From positions 285,010-349,009 of the forward strand of contig VXAY01002605.1 in assembly GCA_013399855.1 (NCBI GenBank): a stretch of DNA of 64,000 bases, read 5' to 3'. A program made the position numbers and the translations under genes. Below the pieces are notes generated by a model, which saw nothing but the letters and a program-made list of their open reading frames with translations, made no database searches and was not told the origin of the DNA. Of this stretch, positions 58,556-64,000 are shown one piece after another (position 1 is the stretch's first letter; every line of letters starts with the position of its first letter). The stretch is from Oxyruncus cristatus. Taxonomy: Eukaryota > Chordata > Aves > Passeriformes > Cotingidae.

Positions 58556-58628
58556 TGGGGAAGGCAGCAAGCCCACACTGGAGCTGTTAACAATAGACTC
58601 CGAGGAGGCAGTGGTGGTGCAGACCTGA
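58556..58628 (+). CDS. Candidate last exon, 23 codons plus stop
   Basis: A long pyrimidine-rich tract (CTATTTTCATCATCCTGCTTGTCGGCAAG as a whole) precedes the start. One base completes a phase 2 codon to AGT (Ser). The frame then runs 23 codons to TGA at 58626-58628. The peptide is GEGSKPTLELLTIDSEEAV followed by Val-Val-Gln-Thr. It is an acidic tail with strongly coding-like codons. It joins in phase to either 56576 directly or 57297. No AATAAA follows closely (nearest plus-strand copies about 1.8 kb on), so the 3' UTR end is unclear. Confidence 0.4.
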
Positions 58629-59329
58629 GGGCAGGCTCTGAGCACAGTCAGTGCTCCCTGCCCAGCGAGTCAGCAGAGCCATATGCATCCCTGGGTGCTC
58701 CTGTGCAGCCATCTGGGGAGGAAGGAAATGAGTGCCTCCCACCGCAGCACCTTCTGTTGGCTGTGCGGAGACGAACAGGAGTCAGAAAACAGGAATTCTG
58801 GCTTTGGATTATCTTTGACTGATCAGCTCCAAGCTTAAAGACAGTCATTCTGACACAAACTGATGCTCCCCTGTGTATTTCCACATTCACACAAAAGAGA
58901 TTGGGTTTCTCTCTTCTTTCATTACCTCCAGGAGTTTCCTCCCTTTAACTTTATTTACTTTCATGTTTTTATGGGATTACTGTTTTCTTAAAACCATATT
59001 CCAAAGTTGACGCTGATGTACTTCCAAGTAACGTTCTACTTCAGACAATTCCAATATTGATTTAACACTGTGTTCCTCAAACCTAACTCTTAATAGCAGA
59101 GTTACTGCAACATTAAGCTAAACGCTTGTGACAATTTGACCCTCAATGCCAATACCACAGTAAATAGAACATCGTCTGATTCCACAGAAAGGGCTATTAA
59201 GGAATATATGGGTACATTTCAGGTGTTCTGCCTTTTCAGTCTGTCAGCAGCACATACATTAGGAATTCAGCTATCAAAATCTAAATTTTCTGAAAACCCT
59301 GTCATCTGAAAGATGGTCATGTCCCCTGA

Positions 59330-59610
59330 CATCTATTAATCGCACTGAAAATTTCCTCATTATTCAAAATGTCGATTATATGAACTTATTCAATGTCTCC
59401 CCTGACATTTGGATAATCGAGGCTGTATGGCATATGGGCCATTCTTGAAAATCTTTGAAGACAATTGACTACCCTCATGAGTAAAGGTTTGCAAGATCAA
59501 GCCATATAACACGTATGAAAAACATTCATCAAAAATAACTTCAAAATAATTTGTTGTATATGATCAAGTGTTAGCATCGATAAAGGGACATCCTGGTAAT
59601 AAGGCCTGAG
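59330..59610. promoter_or_regulatory. Possible conserved non-coding element
   Basis: A repeat-free block carries several ATCGA-centred homeodomain-like cores (TAATCG, TCGATTAT, GGATAATCGA, CATCGATA), more CpGs than the flanks and no coding frame. Enhancer status is inferred from base texture. Confidence 0.3.
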
Positions 59611-62379
59611 TGTATAGCATAGGTCTTTGCTAATATAGCATTACTAATACTTGGTATTGATTAGCCAGCCAATCTGAAACATCTTAAGCAACTTAACTGC
59701 TTTTTCTTTAGAGAATGGTAGTATAAGTTTCACAAAAGGCTACTTTGCAGGTATGTGATAGTTTAAAATTTTCTACTACTATTTCTTCCCTCTAATTCTT
59801 TTGCAAGAATTACTCTGGTTCATCATTGTAAAGACTTTAAAAAATGGATAAAGGCAAGCTCATTAAAGTAAAGAAAATAAGGAGAAAATAACCAATATGC
59901 ACTTCCAGGACAAAAATGAAACAAAGTTTGGAATCTCAAAAGATTAATGCAATTTTGCTACCAAGTGAAGTAAGCTACATCACCTCTTCTGTCGTGGGGT
60001 ACCCAGTTTTGGTAGGAAACGAAAAAGATGGAAAACATGTTTACATGCAGTGTAAGCAAAAGAAATAGAACTTCTCCTCAACTATTCATGCCAACAACAT
60101 TGCTTTTTCAACAGACATTTGTGCATGCAGAGATAGGTGCTTAATTCTGCTGCAACCTGCGCCTAAGCCAACTTCTGTACAAATTCTGCTTATGGCAACC
60201 TATTGGATGAGGGACAGATGCACAAAATTCCTTCTTGTCATTTCTTCTAACACTTGAAGACATTTCAGGTTTGTTTTTTGTTTTTTTTTTTCTTTATACA
60301 CTGATGATTATATCCTCTGCCCTCACAGCACTGAGGAAGGCTACAAATATGTTTTTTACATAACCTTTAACATTCCCCGCGTGCCTAAGGGAAAAAATAA
60401 ACTATTATTATGCAGACTACTGATTTCTTCTCTCGTTCGGTGGGCAAAAGTCCTGAGTCCCAAAACACTTTCCTCCTCACCTAATAATTGCTACAGTACA
60501 AGTAGCATTACAGAGCAATAAACCCTAGACAGCCTTCACTCTGGAACAGTCCCTCAAGTTTACCTTGCTGGTATCACTCATTCCTCAGCTATGCAGCACA
60601 AGTACTGCAGTCTAAGTCTATGAAGAAAAGAAGATGCTTTACTTGTGTCCTACAGGACCTCTAGGTTTGGATCTATCCCCTCAGACCTCACACAGCATTT
60701 TGACCCAACAGAAATTTCTTGAGGCAGATAACAACTGGAAAGAGGTCATAAATATAGCTCGAGAGCACCTTATGTTTACGCTGAATATTGTATGTGGATC
60801 TACAGGATGGTGTCAGGCACATAAATAAATGCCAGGACCAGCATTCTTTGCTGGCAAACACATAAATGAATATTAGGGGCAGAGAAACTTTATCTTTCTC
60901 TTGGATTTTTTTCTTCCTCATGTGTGCTGCATATTAGGCTTGGTTAGAAAATTTAACAGGCCCACATTGCTAAACAGTAGCATTATATGACCTACAAAAA
61001 CCATGCTGAAGGATATAGAGAGGAAAGCATCGTTGAGGTTAATCTCGAGAAAACAATATATTAGAAGTCCTCAAATGCTGTTATTTTCCATCTGTTCCAA
61101 ACCCATAAAATTTGCAAGAGACATCTTTTCAACTTAATAATATTATTTGCTAAATGCACATTACTGGTGATGCCCATCTAGGGATAAGTCCAAACCACAG
61201 CACTCCAACATGGTAATTTATTCCAGCAGCAAAGGAAAAAGAAAAATAAATGCACTCTGTTCTCTAAGCATTATACACTTTGCTTTAGGGCATAAGCCAT
61301 ACATTCAGCTCCCCACCAGGAGCTGTGCAGCAGCTACACTCCAGAGAATTAAATGGGTAGTATTTTGTCCTCTGCTATGGGCATCCAAATCCCCTTCTGG
61401 GGAGGGCGGGTGAGGTTAAGGGGAGGAATTCTAAATTCAAAGCCCAGATACCCACCTCACTGACAAGGGAGGAATTCAGAGCTTGCAGTCCTACAGCTCT
61501 CATCCCTAGGGTGCCCTCCTTTTCTATGACAACGGGAAAAGTCACGCCAGGAAGAGATTGTTCGTTCTGCGTTTACCTATCCAGCATGTCTTGGCCACAG
61601 ATGATGCACAGACATCGGAGGACTCCTCCTCAAAATCACTCCACAGGCAACACAGCGTGTGTCCACCAGGGTATCTCTATGTTGGAAAGAAATCACTGCA
61701 GTTTTATCAGGTGCCACCTTGTACCAACAAAGCAGCTGAGTTTTTCCCCCCACAAACTTCACTTAAAATCATTACATGACATTCAGAACAGCCTGTGTTT
61801 CCCATACAATCAGGGGTGGCAGGCCCTGTTCTCTTTCCTAACCAGGTGTCAGGAGGGAAATGAGAAATCCTATTCCCTTCTACACTTGTTTCTGTTTTTT
61901 TAAAAAAAGCATAGCAAGGTTGTACAGGTCAGATAAAAACATCTGAATACTGCAGTCAGTATTAGCACCTTCTCAAAGTCCAAAGAGAGAGCTTTACATA
62001 ACCGTACCCACTTCACTCTCCCTGTTAATCATTATCTCGCTTTCCAGGCAGAAGAAGCATCAGAGGTGTGCACAGCAGCCTAATCTCTTTCATGTATCCT
62101 GACAGTGGTACATTTAAATGCCACTTGTCAGTGCCTGAATTAAGACAACACTTGTTTTGCAAACTAGTAACAGGTCACTAATTCAGGCTACAATGCAAAC
62201 CAGGTATTGGCACAGCCAGCAGTCAAGCCAGGTGGAAATGTATAGCAAGGCATAAGTCCATCAGCACAAACCCTTGCTGAGAGCACAGGCACCAACATCC
62301 TCCATCAAACCCGCTCCTTATCTGCAGCATCAAAATTTTCATCCCGTTCACTTATCCAAGATCAGATGAACTAATAACT

Positions 62380-62600
62380 ACTAGAAAGACAATTAATAAA
62401 TGAGATAAGATCTTCCTTTGGGAAGAACACTAGATTGCTCCATTAAGATTATTGCAGCTGCACAGTGTTAATAAAGGCATATCACTTTGCTAATGGGACC
62501 ATCACTTCCAGAATATTCCTTTACTCTCATATAAACTTTATATGAATGCAACCAATTTACGTTCATTTACTGGATCATACAGTGCCAGACATCTCACTTG
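62380..62600. promoter_or_regulatory. Possible conserved non-coding element
   Basis: An AT-rich unique block contains TTAAGATTATTGCAGCTGCA, GTTAATAAAGG, TTTGCTAATGGG and CTTTATATGAATGCA. Motif types include E-box CAGCTG and homeodomain cores. It has no repeat or open frame. Confidence 0.25.
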
Positions 62601-63514
62601 CAAAGCTTCTTTTTCTTCCATATTTTGTAACCATGCCCTTAATTGCATTTCCATTTCTGTCCACAACCCGAACAGCTATATGAACAGTATTTTCTGCCTA
62701 AACTGATCTATCCCTTTATATTTTGGAATTTCTTAACCCATTCTTTTTCTGAATTAATTTCTCCAGGAAGAAGAATGCATTTTGTTGAATTTTCAGATAG
62801 ACTTGGTTCCCACCATGCCCCAGTTCTTCCCTCCCCCCATCCTTCCCTCAATGCAATTTAGGTCACTTGAATACAGGCATCTCCAAGTCATGGGTGCAAC
62901 CAGGGTATCACACATAAGTGACCTACAAAGAGGTCTGGTGAGGCCTGAGCTGAAAATTTTAATCTTAAGGGATTTAAAGAAACATCATCTAATAAACATC
63001 ATCCTTTCTTCCAACTCCAGAGTGATCACATTAAAAGAAGCCAAAGTGCACAGCTTGGCTGCATGCAAAGTTGTTGCTTTATTAATTTATGAGTGCACAA
63101 TAGCAAGATGGTAAATAACATGCAAAACTAACATGCAGTCAAAGAGAAAAGGATGTCCCTCTGCTACAGAAAGACAACAAGGAGCTTCAAATGTACAGAA
63201 GGAGCCTGAGTTATCACCAACACATTTTTCGGGTGTAGAGGTTTGTAATTCACCGCAGAAACATTCACCTCCCATAAATTTCAGGTTTACAGGCAGATCT
63301 CAGAGGAACCTGGAGTAAAGTAAGATTCATTTCATGGAAATCTACTGACAGACAGTGGAGTTGTAGCCCAGTCTCCTGGGCACATTCTTTAGCCACCAGG
63401 ATAAGTTACTGATCATTGCTCCTCACCTCTCTGCTTAGATTTGACACTTAATGTGTATTTTTGTGGAGATTAACAACTGTACACAATCCCACATTTAAGC
63501 CTCCCATACGCACA

Positions 63515-63542
63515 TACATATATATATATATTTATATATATA
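63515..63542. repeat. (TA)n microsatellite
   Basis: About 13 TA units with one TTT interruption. Confidence 0.9.
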
Positions 63543-63681
63543 AGCTTCTAAAACAACTGGTATGAACCCTGTACATTACCATTTCTTCAGGAAAGAGAGT
63601 TTCTGCTACAGTGTATTCCACTAAATAGAAGTTTGAGCAGAAGTGAGACAATAGGAAATAATTCTCTTTACATATTTCTAG

Positions 63682-63984
63682 TATCCCTACATGGACAGTT
63701 TGGCTTTGAAAGCAAAAGATTCTTTTACATCACTGCATAAAACACAGTGGTCAGAACAGCATGAAACTAGGGAATTCCTGGGCACCCAGAAAGAACAGAA
63801 ACATTGGAAGGACCAAAATGAGAGTACTGAATTTGGTGTGGGGGGAAAATATATAAAAAAATCATATGCATTGCGTCAAAGAGTCTTTAGCATTTCTGAA
63901 GCTGTTACTTCAAAGACCTCTGCAGGTCTTACTGGAACCACTTACTACAAAATTCTGATCAAAAAATGTATGACTAAGCATTAG
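63682..63984 (+). CDS. Candidate last exon, 100 codons plus stop, unidentified
   Basis: The acceptor CTTTACATATTTCTAG is good, and its TAG is the in-frame stop that bounds the frame. From there 100 codons run in phase 0 to TAG at 63982-63984. AATAAA lies only 8 bases after the stop, at 63993-63998, at the window edge. Codons are A-rich and coding-like. The peptide is hydrophilic, with a Gln/Glu/Lys/His-rich middle (residues about 20-50) and a Lys-rich end; no domain is recognised. An in-frame ATG is the fourth codon, so a decayed retrocopy is possible. It does not continue the phase 2 chain ending at 58628, so it would belong to another isoform or gene. Confidence 0.33.
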   Translation, partial: YPYMDSLALKAKDSFTSLHKTQWSEQHETREFLGTQKEQKHWKDQNESTEFGVGGKYIKKSYALRQRVFSISEAVTSKTSAGLTGTTYYKILIKKCMTKH

Positions 63985-64000
63985 TCATGCACAATAAAAT

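Larger units (their letters stand above)
58629..63681. other. 3' flank or UTR and non-coding stretch
   Basis: Mostly AT-rich unique DNA. It holds AATAAA hexamers near 60396 and 60518, a GC-richer patch at 61300-61660, and repeat-free blocks at 59330-59610 and 62380-62600. A splice-like plus frame at 63170-63313 accepts phase 1 but has a debatable donor. An AT microsatellite lies at 63515-63542. Confidence 0.5.

Noticed and set aside
61511..61903. 130-codon plus-strand frame
   Set aside because: Overlaps other plus and minus frames; no acceptor-donor pair and no domain.

Overview
The window looks like nuclear DNA from a vertebrate, most likely a bird. The strongest evidence is CR1 LINE retrotransposons with avian-type 3' ends at about 16.1-16.7 kb and 48.2-48.9 kb, plus an older antisense copy at about 31.4-31.7 kb. 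Relics resembling MIR/CORE-SINEs near 40.1 and 45.9 kb, poor overall coding density, AT-rich unique sequence and short microsatellites fit the same picture. I see no bacterial-style operons, rRNA, tRNA, CRISPR array or intact provirus.

Most of the window reads as large introns or intergenic sequence. Few reading frames exceed 120 codons, about the number expected by chance in 64 kb of this composition, so length alone supports no gene. I looked instead for short frames bounded by both a splice acceptor and a donor, or by an acceptor and a stop. The best set is on the + strand at 32-59 kb. Two alternative last exons (32179-32304 and 32485 onward) and an internal exon (33718-33830) can all be read from a donor ending in phase 0. 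The internal exon then joins in phase to 56331-56576, optionally 57163-57297, and a last exon stopping at 58628. Together they would form the 3' end of one long-intron gene with alternative C termini. I do not recognise the protein.

Weaker + strand candidates lie at 3867-4013, 9150-9238, 23178-23486 and 63682-63984; the last has an AATAAA 8 bases after its stop. One minus-strand frame at 36924-37363 is exactly splice-bounded. Each is individually compatible with chance.

The rest is non-coding. There are GC- and CpG-enriched islands at 4.3-4.9, 18.2-18.6, 32.5-33.0 and 43.3-44.0 kb. Several repeat-free, homeodomain-motif-rich blocks near 14.3, 26.7, 36.3, 42.2, 44.2, 59.4 and 62.4 kb have the texture of vertebrate conserved non-coding elements. 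The most striking sites are a cluster of TGTCA (MEIS/TGIF-type) sites at 32.5-33.0 kb, three TAATTA sites spaced exactly 10 bp apart at 26.7 kb, and a 14-bp perfect palindrome at 58.4 kb. I found no clear previously undescribed system. The points most worth checking are the alternative 3' ends at 32 kb, the regulatory-looking cluster overlapping them, and the nested CR1.
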